Source of the DNA: Mycobacterium mantenii
Lineage (GTDB): Bacteria > Actinomycetota > Actinomycetes > Mycobacteriales > Mycobacteriaceae
DNA: 64,000 bases
Assembly (NCBI RefSeq): GCF_010731775.1
Contig: NZ_AP022590.1
Span: 3,038,001 to 3,102,000 of the forward strand
Reading direction: 5' to 3'
Both the position numbers and the translations under genes were made by a program. Shown here piece by piece: positions 1-8,329 of the stretch. The notes under the pieces are model-generated. The model was given only the letters and a program-made list of their open reading frames with translations. It had not been told where the DNA came from and searched no databases. Position 1 is the first letter of the stretch; each line of letters begins with the position of its first letter.

Positions 1-973
1 TGGGGTCGCCCACCTTGACCTCGCGGGCCAATGCCGCGAGCCGATCGACGACGTCGTCGTGCAGCGCGTCGGGAAGCAGCAGCCGGCTGTGCAGGATGCA
101 GGCCTGCCCGGCATGCAGCGAACAGGATTCGAACAGCATCTGGCGCAGCATGTCGTCGGTCAGTTGCGCGTCGTCGAGCACAATGCTGGCCGACTTGCCG
201 CCCAACTCGAGCAGGATCCGCTTCATCGTGTCCCCGGCGGCGGACATGACCTGGCGGCCGACGACCGAACTGCCGGTGAAGCTCACCATGTCGATGCGCG
301 GATCGGTGGTCAGCAGCTTGGCCGCCTCGACACCCGATGGCGTGACAACGTTGACCACCCCGGGCGGGATGTCGGTGTGCTCGTCGATCAGCCGCGCCAG
401 CGCCAGCCCGGCCAACGGTGTCAGCGGAGAGGGCTTGAGCACGACGGTATTTCCAGCGGCCAGAGCGTGATTCAGCTTCATGACGTTCAGGCAGTGCGGG
501 AAGTTCCACGGGGTCAGCACCGATACGACGCCCAGCGGCGCATGCCGCAGCAACGTGGTTCCGGCGCTGATGCCAAGGACCTCCTGGTCGACGAGCTGAG
601 TGGCGAGCTGCGCGGCATGCATGGACATGAATCCGGCTCCGTCGATCTGCATCATCCGTTCGTTGGCGATGCAGCCCCACTCCGCCTGGGACAGCGCAAA
701 GAAGTCGTCGGCGTGCTTGGTCAGCGCCTCGCCCAGCTGGTTCAGACACCCGGCGCGCTGCTCGGCGGTCATTGTGCCCCACGGCCCGCTGTCGAACGCG
801 CGGCGCGCGGCCGCGATCGCGTCGCCAACCTGGGCGACGCTCGCATCGGGTGCGGTGGCGATGACGGCCTCGGTGGTCGGGGAGAGGTCGTCATAGCGGC
901 CGTCCTGCGGCTCGACCCAGTTGCCGTCGATGTAGAGCTGATAGGTCTGGACAAGAGCGGGCGAATCGGCCAT
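1..973 (-). CDS. aldehyde dehydrogenase (C-terminus beyond window)
   Basis: This is an NAD(P)-dependent aldehyde dehydrogenase that oxidises an aldehyde to an acid. About 324 N-terminal residues are inside the window. Visible family marks are the substrate/cofactor segment TPWNFPHCLNVMKLNHALAAG, the general-base Glu in LLELGGKSAS and the nucleophilic Cys in HAGQACILHSR. The ATG at 973 follows a GGAGGAAG ribosome site. The gene is divergent from the P450-led operon, with 194 bp between them, so it probably shares its control and could oxidise an aldehyde made by that pathway. The substrate is not evident. Confidence 0.9.
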   Translation of the reverse strand, partial: MADSPALVQTYQLYIDGNWVEPQDGRYDDLSPTTEAVIATAPDASVAQVGDAIAAARRAFDSGPWGTMTAEQRAGCLNQLGEALTKHADDFFALSQAEWGCIANERMMQIDGAGFMSMHAAQLATQLVDQEVLGISAGTTLLRHAPLGVVSVLTPWNFPHCLNVMKLNHALAAGNTVVLKPSPLTPLAGLALARLIDEHTDIPPGVVNVVTPSGVEAAKLLTTDPRIDMVSFTGSSVVGRQVMSAAGDTMKRILLELGGKSASIVLDDAQLTDDMLRQMLFESCSLHAGQACILHSRLLLPDALHDDVVDRLAALAREVKVGDP

Positions 974-1067
974 GTGCTTCCTCCGGTCATCTGATCACTT
1001 GGTGTACACCCCCGCGTGTCCGCCGTCAATCACCAATCGCGTGAGTTCCCAGCTATGGCAATATCTT

Positions 1068-1084
1068 GCTGTCGTATTGACAGC
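1068..1084. promoter_or_regulatory. small palindrome overlapping the -35 of the P450 operon promoter
   Basis: GCTGTC-N5-GACAGC is a perfect inverted repeat with 6-bp arms. Its right arm overlaps the TTGACA hexamer at 1077-1082. The core words (CTGTC and GACAG) are those of the larger palindrome 33 bp downstream, in the opposite order, so it may be a second site for the same regulator. Confidence 0.35.
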
Positions 1085-1106
1085 GTGTGGCGGTGCGGAG
1101 TAGACA
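1077..1106 (+). promoter_or_regulatory. probable promoter of the P450-FadE-Ltp operon
   Basis: A consensus -35 TTGACA (1077-1082) lies 18 nt before TAGACA (1101-1106), which is a fair -10. Transcription would begin near 1113, immediately before the palindrome at 1117-1137 and about 55 nt before the GTG of the P450 gene. Confidence 0.5.
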
Positions 1107-1116
1107 CAGTCCGCAA

Positions 1117-1137
1117 GACAGATTGCGTCAATCTGTC
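1117..1137. promoter_or_regulatory. operator-like perfect palindrome upstream of P450
   Basis: GACAGATTG-N3-CAATCTGTC is a perfect inverted repeat with 9-bp arms. It sits just downstream of the predicted transcription start and 30 bp before the first gene. Size and position are typical of TetR-family operators. The likely ligand is the TetR encoded as the last gene of the operon (8326-8937), giving autoregulation. This is inferred from position and symmetry only. Confidence 0.6.
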
Positions 1138-1167
1138 GGATCGGGTGTCCTGCGAGAGGGGCTTGCC

Positions 1168-2364
1168 GTGCAGACTCATCCGCCGCTGCGCCCGCCGAGC
1201 TTCCCGCTGCACTCCCCCGACTTCTACGCCGGCGACCCATATCCCGCCTACCGGGAACTGCGCGCGACGGAGCCGGTGTGCTGGAACGACGTTACGAATT
1301 TCTGGGCCCTGTTGAAGTACGAGGACATCCGGTTCGTGTCGAGCAACCCGACACTGTTCTCGTCGACGAAGGGCATCACGATCCCCGATCCGCATATGCC
1401 CAACCCGGTGCAACAGGGCAGTCTGATCTTCACCGACCCGCCGCGGCACCGGCAGATGCGCAAGCTGATCAACTCCGGATTCACCAAACGGCGGGTGGCC
1501 GTGCTCGAGCCGAAGATCCGCGAGATCGTGCGCGGCATTCTCGTCGGCATCGAACCCGGCTCGGTGCACGAGTTCGCCGAGCAGATCGCCGCGCCCCTGC
1601 CCACCCGGATGATCGCCGAACTGATCGGCGCCCCGCCCGACGACTGGGAGCAGTTCCGGGCCTGGTCGGACGCGGCCACCGGAACGGCCGATCCGGAGAT
1701 CGAGTTAGACCCGTTGGTGGCGGCCGGGCAACTCTACGAGTACTTCCGGAAGCTGATCGCCGCCCGCCGCGCGCAACCGCGCGACGACCTGCTGTCGGTG
1801 CTGGCCGAGGCCGAGATCGACGAACACCGGCTGACCGATGAGGACCTGCTCAACTTCGCCTTCCTGCTGCTGGTGGCCGGCAACGAAACCACCCGCAACC
1901 TCATTGCGCTCGGGACGCTGGCATTGATCGCGCATCCCGACCAATGTCGCCTTCTCACCGAGGATCCCGCGCGCATCCCGCTCGCCGTCGAGGAGATGCT
2001 GCGGTGGAACAGTCCCGTGGTGCACATGGCCCGCACCGCGACCGCCGACGTCGAGATCCGCGGCCGGCGCATCAAGGCCGGCGAGGTGGTGGTGATGTTG
2101 TACGGGTCGGCCAACCGGGACGAGGACGTGTTCGGTCCCGACTCCGAGGAGTTCGACGCGACCCGCCACCCCAACCCGCACATCGCGTTCGGCTGCGGCG
2201 AACATTCCTGCATCGGTGCACAATTGGCGCGCCTGGAGGCGACGGTGTTCTTCGATGAGCTGCTGCGCCGCTTTCCCGGCATGGAGCTGGTGGGCGACGT
2301 GGACAGGATGCGGGCCACCATGGTGCCCGGTGTGAAACGCATGCCGGTGCGGATGGGGGGCTGA
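1168..2364 (+). CDS. cytochrome P450
   Basis: A soluble bacterial haem monooxygenase of 398 residues. Visible motifs are the I-helix oxygen-activation segment AGNETTRN, the K-helix ExxR in AVEEMLRW, and the haem-ligand loop FGCGEHSCIG with its Cys thiolate. The GTG at 1168 is chosen because GAGAGGGG lies 6 nt upstream; an in-frame start at 1087 would overlap the promoter and operator. It is the first gene of a beta-oxidation-type operon, the position held by cyp125 in the cholesterol igr operon, which suggests it hydroxylates or oxidises a terminal methyl of the substrate before CoA activation. I could not assign a CYP number. Confidence 0.93.
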   Translation: MQTHPPLRPPSFPLHSPDFYAGDPYPAYRELRATEPVCWNDVTNFWALLKYEDIRFVSSNPTLFSSTKGITIPDPHMPNPVQQGSLIFTDPPRHRQMRKLINSGFTKRRVAVLEPKIREIVRGILVGIEPGSVHEFAEQIAAPLPTRMIAELIGAPPDDWEQFRAWSDAATGTADPEIELDPLVAAGQLYEYFRKLIAARRAQPRDDLLSVLAEAEIDEHRLTDEDLLNFAFLLLVAGNETTRNLIALGTLALIAHPDQCRLLTEDPARIPLAVEEMLRWNSPVVHMARTATADVEIRGRRIKAGEVVVMLYGSANRDEDVFGPDSEEFDATRHPNPHIAFGCGEHSCIGAQLARLEATVFFDELLRRFPGMELVGDVDRMRATMVPGVKRMPVRMGG

Positions 2365-2368
2365 GCCG

Positions 2369-3553
2369 ATGGACCTCGAATACACACCGGAGCAAGAGAA
2401 GCTGCGCGCCGAGATTCGCGCCGCGCTGGAACAGGTGATGACGCCCGAACGCAGCCTCGCTCTGAGCGCACGCATGGAGGGCGGCCCGCAAGTGCGGGAA
2501 TGCATACGCGCCCTGGCCGCGGCCGACCTACTCGGCGTCGGGTGGCCCAAAGAGTATGGCGGACGCGGATTCTCGGCGATCGAGCAATTCATCTTCTCCG
2601 AGGAGGCGCAGCGGGTCAACGCCCCGATCCCGCTGGTGACGCTCAACACCGTCGGACCGACCCTCATGCAGTGCGGCACCGAGGAACAGAAGCAGCGGTT
2701 CCTGCCCGCGATTCTTGACGGCAGCGTCGAATTCGCGATCGGCTACTCCGAGCCGGGAGCCGGAAGCGACTTGGCATCTCTGCGCACCGCCGCGGTCCGC
2801 GACGGCGACGAGTACGTGATCAACGGCCAGAAGATGTTCACCAGTGGCGCCGCGTACGCCGACTACATCTGGCTGGCCGCCCGCACCGATCCGAATGCCA
2901 AGAAACACAAGGGCATTTCCATCCTTATAGTGCCCACCTCGTCGCCCGGGTTCTCCTGGCAGCCGCTGCACACCATGCCCGGCATCTCCACCTTCTACAC
3001 TTTCTACGACGACGTGCGGGTCCCCGCCAGCGCGCTGGTGGGCGGTGAGAATCAGGGCTGGCAGCTGATCACCACGCAGTTGAATTTCGAACGCGCCGCG
3101 CTGGGCAATCTCGGTGCGCTCGAGCCGCTGTTCGAGAAAACCCTGGAGTGGGCCGCCACCACCGGATTCGATGGCGGCCGCGTCATCGACCAGCCGTGGG
3201 TACAGCTCGCCCTGGCAAGGGTCGAAGCTCAAGTCGCCGCATACAAACTCGTCAACCTGCGGGTGAACGCGGCGATGACGAAGGGTGTGCTCAGCATGGG
3301 GGAAGCCTCCGCCGCGAAGGTGTTCGGCACGGAGCTCACGCAGCAGGTCGCCCGCCAGCTGCTGGAAGTGCTCGATCACAACGGGGTACGCCAGGGCACC
3401 GAAGCGCCGCTACGCGGGGCGCTGGAAACCGCGTATCGATGGGCCGTTATCAACACCTTCGGCGGCGGAGCCAACGAAATCCAACGTGACATCATCGCCA
3501 TGGCCGGGTTGGGCATGCCCCGGGCACCGCGCGACCTGCGGGCCGCGAAATAG
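2369..3553 (+). CDS. acyl-CoA dehydrogenase (FadE, ChsE-type subunit)
   Basis: A 394-residue flavin-dependent acyl-CoA dehydrogenase. It carries the FAD/substrate segment IGYSEPGAGSDLASLRT and the C-terminal arm FGGGANEIQRDIIAMAGLG. The position that carries the catalytic Glu in MCAD-type enzymes (Y-E-G-T) reads G-G-G-A here, as expected if the active site is completed by another subunit. A second, different FadE at 4519 in the same operon supports an alpha2beta2 heterotetramer like ChsE1-ChsE2 (FadE28-FadE29). It starts 5 bp after the P450 stop, so the two are co-transcribed. Confidence 0.9.
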   Translation: MDLEYTPEQEKLRAEIRAALEQVMTPERSLALSARMEGGPQVRECIRALAAADLLGVGWPKEYGGRGFSAIEQFIFSEEAQRVNAPIPLVTLNTVGPTLMQCGTEEQKQRFLPAILDGSVEFAIGYSEPGAGSDLASLRTAAVRDGDEYVINGQKMFTSGAAYADYIWLAARTDPNAKKHKGISILIVPTSSPGFSWQPLHTMPGISTFYTFYDDVRVPASALVGGENQGWQLITTQLNFERAALGNLGALEPLFEKTLEWAATTGFDGGRVIDQPWVQLALARVEAQVAAYKLVNLRVNAAMTKGVLSMGEASAAKVFGTELTQQVARQLLEVLDHNGVRQGTEAPLRGALETAYRWAVINTFGGGANEIQRDIIAMAGLGMPRAPRDLRAAK

Positions 3554-3571
3554 TCAGGAGGACGAAACCAA

Positions 3572-4117
3572 GTGACCGACTCAGAAACCGTCAGCGCTAA
3601 GGTGCGGGCCCTCGTCGGCCAGCCCACCGGCGGCACCGGAAAGCCCTCGCTGGCCCCGGATCCGGTGAACCAGCCGATGATCCGGCACTGGGCGTACGCG
3701 ATGGCCGACATGAACCCCGTCTACATCGACCCGGAGTTCGCCGCGTCGTCGCGGTTCGGCGGCATCGTGTCGCCGCCGGTGATGCTGCAGACCTGGACGA
3801 TGCCGTCGCCGAAGCTGGAGGGAATCGGCGAGCGGGGCGGGGCACCGATCGAGATCCAGAGCAACCCAACGGCATTCCTCGATGAGGCCGGCTACACCAG
3901 CACGGTGGCGACGAATTCGGAGTTCGAGATCGAGCGGTACCCGCGGCTGGGCGACGTGATCAGTGCGACGGCGGTGTACGAGTCGGTCTCCGAGGAGAAG
4001 AAGACGGCGCTGGGCACCGGCTTCTTCCTGACCTGGCTGACGACCTACACCGACCAGAACGGCGAGGTGTTGGGCCGACAGCGATTCCGGGTGCTGCGAT
4101 TCAGGCCGGCGAGCTGA
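3572..4117 (+). CDS. MaoC-fold protein, ChsH2 N-terminal-domain type
   Basis: A 181-residue hot-dog-fold protein of the FAS1-like dehydratase/MaoC N-terminal group. The hydratase-2 motif is present but degenerate: MADMNPVYID has Tyr where the catalytic His would lie, so this is probably the non-catalytic, substrate-binding half. A strong AGGAGG sits 9 nt before the GTG. Its stop overlaps the start of the DUF35 gene (TGATG). In M. tuberculosis ChsH2 (Rv3542c, about 311 aa) these two parts are one polypeptide; here they are two genes of 181 and 132 aa. The probable catalytic partner is the MaoC at 5628. Confidence 0.8.
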   Translation: MTDSETVSAKVRALVGQPTGGTGKPSLAPDPVNQPMIRHWAYAMADMNPVYIDPEFAASSRFGGIVSPPVMLQTWTMPSPKLEGIGERGGAPIEIQSNPTAFLDEAGYTSTVATNSEFEIERYPRLGDVISATAVYESVSEEKKTALGTGFFLTWLTTYTDQNGEVLGRQRFRVLRFRPAS

Positions 4118-4515
4118 TGGCGGCCCGCCTGGCGCCGGCGATCACCGGCGACACCGAATTCTTCTGGAATGGATTGCGGGAGAATAAACTCCTGATCCAG
4201 CGCTGCGGCGGCTGTGGGCAGCTGCGCCACCCGCCGCGCCCGATGTGCCCGCACTGCCGGTCGCTTCAGTGGGAGCCGATCGAGTCGTCGGGCCGCGGCA
4301 CCGTCTGCAGCTACGTGATGCCACACGAGCCCAAGTTTCCGTTCTTCGAATACCCGTACATCGTCGTGCTGGTGGAACTCGAGGAAGGGGTGCGGCTGGT
4401 GTCCAACCTGACCGGCGTCGACCCGGCCGACGTGACACCCGGAATGCCGGTCGAGGTGTACTACCAGACATTCGATAACGACCTGGTGCTACACCAGTTC
4501 CGGCCGAGCGCTTGA
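4117..4515 (+). CDS. DUF35 Zn-ribbon/OB-fold protein (ChsH2 C-terminal-domain type)
   Basis: A 132-residue protein with an N-terminal rubredoxin-like zinc ribbon (CGGCGQLRHPPRPMCPHC, two CxxC knuckles near residues 30-50) followed by an OB fold. DUF35 proteins bind thiolase-fold partners. In the cholesterol pathway the ChsH2 DUF35 domain forms the aldolase complex with Ltp2. The Ltp-like gene at 6080 in the same operon is the obvious partner. The start overlaps the upstream MaoC stop, implying translational coupling. Confidence 0.85.
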   Translation: MAARLAPAITGDTEFFWNGLRENKLLIQRCGGCGQLRHPPRPMCPHCRSLQWEPIESSGRGTVCSYVMPHEPKFPFFEYPYIVVLVELEEGVRLVSNLTGVDPADVTPGMPVEVYYQTFDNDLVLHQFRPSA

Positions 4516-4518
4516 ATC

Positions 4519-5631
4519 ATGGACTTCTCGTTTAGCGATGAGCAGGCGACGACCGCCAAGCTCGCCCGCGATCTGTTCGAGCGCCGCGCCACGCCGGAAC
4601 GGCTGACCGAGCTGGAGGCCGGCGAAATCCGCTACGACGCCGCGCTCTGGAAAGAGCTGGCCGCCGCCGACCTGCTGGGCACCGCGCTGCCGGAGTCGGT
4701 GGGCGGTAACGGCGGCGGCTTCGTCGAACTCGGCGTGCTGCTTTCCGAGGTCGGCTACGCCGTCGCGCCGGTGCCCGCCTTCGCGACGCTGGCGCTGGGC
4801 GCCGACCCGATCGCCCGGCACGGCAGCCACGAACAGCAACAGCGCTTCCTGCCGGGCGTCGTCACCGGATCCCGCATCCTGACAACGGCATTGGCCGAAC
4901 CTGGTCGCTCGGACCCGGCGAGCCCAATCACCACCGCGCGCCGCGACGGCCCGAACTGGCGCCTCGACGGCGCCAAGGAGCTGGTGCCGGCGGCGCAACT
5001 CGCCGACACCGTGCTGATTCCCGCCTCCATCGACGACGGCACCGTGGGCCTGTTCCTGCTGGCCGGCGACGCCGCCGGCGTCGAGATCCGCCCGGTAACC
5101 ACCACCAACCGCGAACCCCACGCGGACGTATTCCTGGACGGCGCAATCGTTTCCGCGGCGGATGCGATTGCCGGCGACGGGCTGGTCGATTCGCTCTACA
5201 CCCGCGCCCTGGTGGCGTTGTGCGCGATCCAGCTCGGTGTCGCCGAGCGGGCGCTGCGCATCGCCGCCGAATACACCACGGGCCGCGAGCAATTCGGGCG
5301 CCCGATCGGCAGCTTCCAGGCGGTGCAGCAGCGCATGGCCGACGCGTTCATCGACGTCGAGGTGATCCGGTGGACCACCTGGCAGGCGGCCTGGCTGGTC
5401 GCGCACGGCCGTCCGGCCGACCGGGCGGCGCGCATCGCGAAATTCTGGGCCGCCGACGCCGGTGCCCGTGTCGCCGCCACCGCCCAGCACGTCCACGGCG
5501 GCATCGGCATCGACGTCACCTATCCCCTGCACCGCTATTTCCTGTGGGCCAAGCACAACGAGCTGACCCTCGGTCCGGCTTCGGCGCAGCTGGCCCGACT
5601 CGGCGCAACCTATTCGGAAGGACCCGCATGA
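4519..5631 (+). CDS. acyl-CoA dehydrogenase (FadE), second subunit
   Basis: A 370-residue acyl-CoA dehydrogenase of the shorter mycobacterial type. It shows TTALAEPGRSDPASP in the middle domain, FGRPIGSFQAVQQRMADAF in the C-terminal helical domain and VHGGIGIDVTYPLHRYF near the C-terminus. It is clearly divergent from the FadE at 2369, as expected for the partner chain of a heterotetramer. It starts 3 bp after the DUF35 stop and overlaps the next start (ATGA at 5628). Likely role: alpha,beta-desaturation of a short side-chain acyl-CoA attached to a bulky ring system, by analogy with FadE28. Confidence 0.88.
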   Translation: MDFSFSDEQATTAKLARDLFERRATPERLTELEAGEIRYDAALWKELAAADLLGTALPESVGGNGGGFVELGVLLSEVGYAVAPVPAFATLALGADPIARHGSHEQQQRFLPGVVTGSRILTTALAEPGRSDPASPITTARRDGPNWRLDGAKELVPAAQLADTVLIPASIDDGTVGLFLLAGDAAGVEIRPVTTTNREPHADVFLDGAIVSAADAIAGDGLVDSLYTRALVALCAIQLGVAERALRIAAEYTTGREQFGRPIGSFQAVQQRMADAFIDVEVIRWTTWQAAWLVAHGRPADRAARIAKFWAADAGARVAATAQHVHGGIGIDVTYPLHRYFLWAKHNELTLGPASAQLARLGATYSEGPA

Positions 5632-6083
5632 CGACCACCACCAGCCGTACCACCACCCTGCGATGGCAAGACATCGCGGAGGGCGACGAGGTCACCCCGC
5701 TTGAAATCCCGATCACCACAACGATGATCGTCGCCGGGGCGATCGCCACCCGGGACTTCATGCCGGTGCATCACGACCGCGACTTCGCCAAGCAGCAGGG
5801 TTCGCCCAACTTGTTCATGAACATCTTGACCACCAACGGTTACTGTGTGCGCTTCCTCACCGACTGGGCCGGGCCCGAAGCGATGGTGAAGAAGCTGTCG
5901 ATCCGCCTCGGGGTGCCTTGTTTTCCGGACGACCCGTTACGGTTCACCGGCCGCGTCACCGGCAAGACCGAGGGCTCGGGTGGTGAGAACTTCGTCGAGG
6001 TGACCTTCGCGGGCGCCAACAGGCTAGGCGACCATGTGTCGGGCACCGCTGTGCTCAGCCTGCTCGACGGGGCGGGCGCGTGA
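5628..6083 (+). CDS. MaoC-like enoyl-CoA hydratase (ChsH1 type)
   Basis: A 151-residue single hot-dog protein. The hydratase motif is intact: ATRDFMPVHHD keeps the Asp and His positions that the companion at 3572 has lost. The natural reading is therefore a heteromeric hydratase with this chain catalytic, as in ChsH1-ChsH2. The ATG overlaps the FadE stop by 4 bp (ATGA), and its own stop overlaps the next start (GTGA). Confidence 0.85.
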   Translation: MTTTTSRTTTLRWQDIAEGDEVTPLEIPITTTMIVAGAIATRDFMPVHHDRDFAKQQGSPNLFMNILTTNGYCVRFLTDWAGPEAMVKKLSIRLGVPCFPDDPLRFTGRVTGKTEGSGGENFVEVTFAGANRLGDHVSGTAVLSLLDGAGA

Positions 6084-7249
6084 GCAGAACACTGCCCGGC
6101 GCCGCGGCCATCGTCGGGATCGGGCAGACGGAGTTCTCGAAGGAATCCGGGCGCAGCGAGCTGCAATTGGCGTGCGAGGCCGTCAGCGCCGCGCTGAACG
6201 ACGCCGGCCTGGCGCCCAGTGACGTCGACGGCATGGTCACCTTCACCATGGACTCCAGCGACGAGATCGACATCGCCCGCAATGTCGGCATCGGCGACCT
6301 GAGCTTCTTCTCGCGCGTGCACCACGGGGGCGGCGCGGCCGCCGGCACCGTCGTGCACGCGGCGATGGCCGTGGCCACCGGTGTGGCCGACGTGGTGGTG
6401 TGCTGGCGGGCCTTCAACGAACGGTCCGGCATGCGGTTCGGCGGCAGCGGGCGCACCGACCTGGGAACCCCGCTGTTCATGGCGCACTACGCGCCGTTCG
6501 GATTGCTCACTCCGGCGGCCTGGGTCGCGATGCACGCCCAGCGGTATATGTCCACGTACGGGGTGACCAACGAGGACTTCGGGCGGATCGCGGTGGTCGA
6601 CCGCAAGCACGCGGCGACCAACCCCGATGCCTGGTTCTACCAGCGCCCGATCACCCTGGAAGACCATCAGAATTCGCGCTGGATCGTCGAACCCGTGCTG
6701 CGCCTGCTGGATTGCTGTCAGGAAAGCGACGGCGGCGTCGCGCTGGTCATCACCGGCGCCGAACGCGCGCGCGACCTGCGGCAGCCGCCGGCCATCATCA
6801 CCGCGGCGGCGCAGGGTGCCGCCCACGACGGCGAGATGATGACCAGCTACTACCGTGATGACATCACCGGGCTGCCCGAGATGGGGGTGGTGGCCCGGCA
6901 GCTGTGGCGCGATTCGGGCCTGAAACCACAAGACATCCAAACCGCCTTCATCTACGACCATTTCACGCCGTTCGTGTTCGCCCAGCTCGAGGAACTCGGA
7001 TTCTGCGGGCGCGGGGAGGCCAAGGACTTCGCCACCGTCGAGCGGCTGTCGCTGGGTGGCGAGTTCCCGATCAACACCAACGGCGGCCTGCTCGGCGAGG
7101 CCTACATCCATGGCATGAACGGCATCACCGAGGGGGTGCGCCAGGTGCGCGGCACCTCGCACAACCAGGTCGACAACGTCGAGCACGTGCTGGTCACGTC
7201 CGGAACCGGCGTGCCGACCAGTGGTCTGATACTCGCGCCGGCCGGCTGA
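6080..7249 (+). CDS. thiolase-fold lipid-transfer protein / aldolase (Ltp2-like)
   Basis: A 389-residue SCP-x/thiolase-like protein, about the length of Ltp2. It begins with AAIVGIGQTEFSKESGRSEL and contains IYDHFTPFV and NTNGGLLGEAYIHG, the regions that in Ltp2 supply tyrosines for retro-aldol cleavage in place of thiolysis. With the DUF35 protein at 4117 it could cleave a beta-hydroxyacyl-CoA side chain, releasing a short acyl-CoA and a ketone. The assignment to aldolase rather than thiolase rests on operon context. Confidence 0.85.
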   Translation: MSRTLPGAAAIVGIGQTEFSKESGRSELQLACEAVSAALNDAGLAPSDVDGMVTFTMDSSDEIDIARNVGIGDLSFFSRVHHGGGAAAGTVVHAAMAVATGVADVVVCWRAFNERSGMRFGGSGRTDLGTPLFMAHYAPFGLLTPAAWVAMHAQRYMSTYGVTNEDFGRIAVVDRKHAATNPDAWFYQRPITLEDHQNSRWIVEPVLRLLDCCQESDGGVALVITGAERARDLRQPPAIITAAAQGAAHDGEMMTSYYRDDITGLPEMGVVARQLWRDSGLKPQDIQTAFIYDHFTPFVFAQLEELGFCGRGEAKDFATVERLSLGGEFPINTNGGLLGEAYIHGMNGITEGVRQVRGTSHNQVDNVEHVLVTSGTGVPTSGLILAPAG

Positions 7250-7258
7250 GGGGACATC

Positions 7259-8329
7259 ATGCCAAGGCTCGCGCTCCTGACCGCCCACGGTGGGCCGATC
7301 GAGCTGGCCGAATTCCCGTTGACCACACCGGCACCGGGGACCGCCGCCCTGCGGCTGCGGATGGCGGGCATCTGCGGGTCCGACTTGCACATCTTCCGCG
7401 GCGAGTTGCCCCTGCCGTGCCCGTTCGCCATGGGCCACGAAATGGTCGGCGAGATCGCGGAACTCGGCGAGGGGCTGACCTCCGACGCGACCGGCAAGCC
7501 GCTGGCCGTCGGTGATCGTGTGGTGGCGCCGTACTTCTGGTTCTGCGGCAGTTGTCACGCGTGCGCGCGGGGACGGTCATACGCCTGCCAGAACCTGATG
7601 GCCGGCGAATACCGCACCCACGATCAGGCGCCGCATTTCGTCGCCGCCTACGGCGAGTACTACTACACCAGCCGCCGGCAGCCGTTGTACAAAGTTCCCG
7701 CGGAGCTGCCTGACGCGGCCGTCGCGCCGTTGAATTGCGCGCTGGCCCAGGTGTTGTTCGCGCTGCGCGACGTGCGGCTCGGGGACACCGTCGTGATCCA
7801 GGGCGCCGGCGGGCTGGGCATCAACGCCGCGGCCGTCGCACGGACGGCGGGTGCCGCAGCGGTCGTGGTCATCGACAAGATCGCCGAACGACTCCATGTC
7901 GCCGCCGATTTCGGCGCCACGCACTGCATCGACGCCAGCGGAATCTCGGCGGCGGAGGTCACCGAGCGGGTGCGCGAACACACCGGGGGCATCGGTGCCG
8001 ACTGGGTGCTCGAGGTTGTCGGCGTGCCGGGCGTCATCCCGGAGGGGATCGGGTTTCTCAACAACGGCGGGACGCTGCTCGAGGTCGGCAACGTCGGGAT
8101 GGGACGCACCTTCGAGCTCGACCCGAGCGCGCTGGTCTACGGCAACAAGTCGGTGCGCGGGGTGATGCTGTACGACCCGGTCACCCTGGCCACCGGTCTA
8201 TCGTTCCTGCAGCACACCAGCTTTCCGTTCGAGCGGCTGATGCCCAAGCCGTTTCGTCTGACCGACGTCAACGAAGCGTTCGCCTCGGCCGATGCCGGGC
8301 TGGTCCCGCGGGGGGCATTGATTCCGTGA
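7259..8329 (+). CDS. zinc-type alcohol dehydrogenase
   Basis: A 356-residue medium-chain dehydrogenase/reductase. The N-terminal GroES-like fold carries catalytic-zinc ligands in GICGSDLHIF and MGHEMVGE, and a structural-zinc Cys cluster in FCGSCHACARGRSYAC. The Rossmann part has GAGGLGINAAAVA followed by VVVIDK; the Asp favours NAD over NADP. It lies between the Ltp-like gene and the regulator and overlaps the TetR start (GTGA). It may oxidise an alcohol that the divergent aldehyde dehydrogenase then takes to the acid, or handle the carbonyl product of the aldolase. Confidence 0.88.
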   Translation: MPRLALLTAHGGPIELAEFPLTTPAPGTAALRLRMAGICGSDLHIFRGELPLPCPFAMGHEMVGEIAELGEGLTSDATGKPLAVGDRVVAPYFWFCGSCHACARGRSYACQNLMAGEYRTHDQAPHFVAAYGEYYYTSRRQPLYKVPAELPDAAVAPLNCALAQVLFALRDVRLGDTVVIQGAGGLGINAAAVARTAGAAAVVVIDKIAERLHVAADFGATHCIDASGISAAEVTERVREHTGGIGADWVLEVVGVPGVIPEGIGFLNNGGTLLEVGNVGMGRTFELDPSALVYGNKSVRGVMLYDPVTLATGLSFLQHTSFPFERLMPKPFRLTDVNEAFASADAGLVPRGALIP

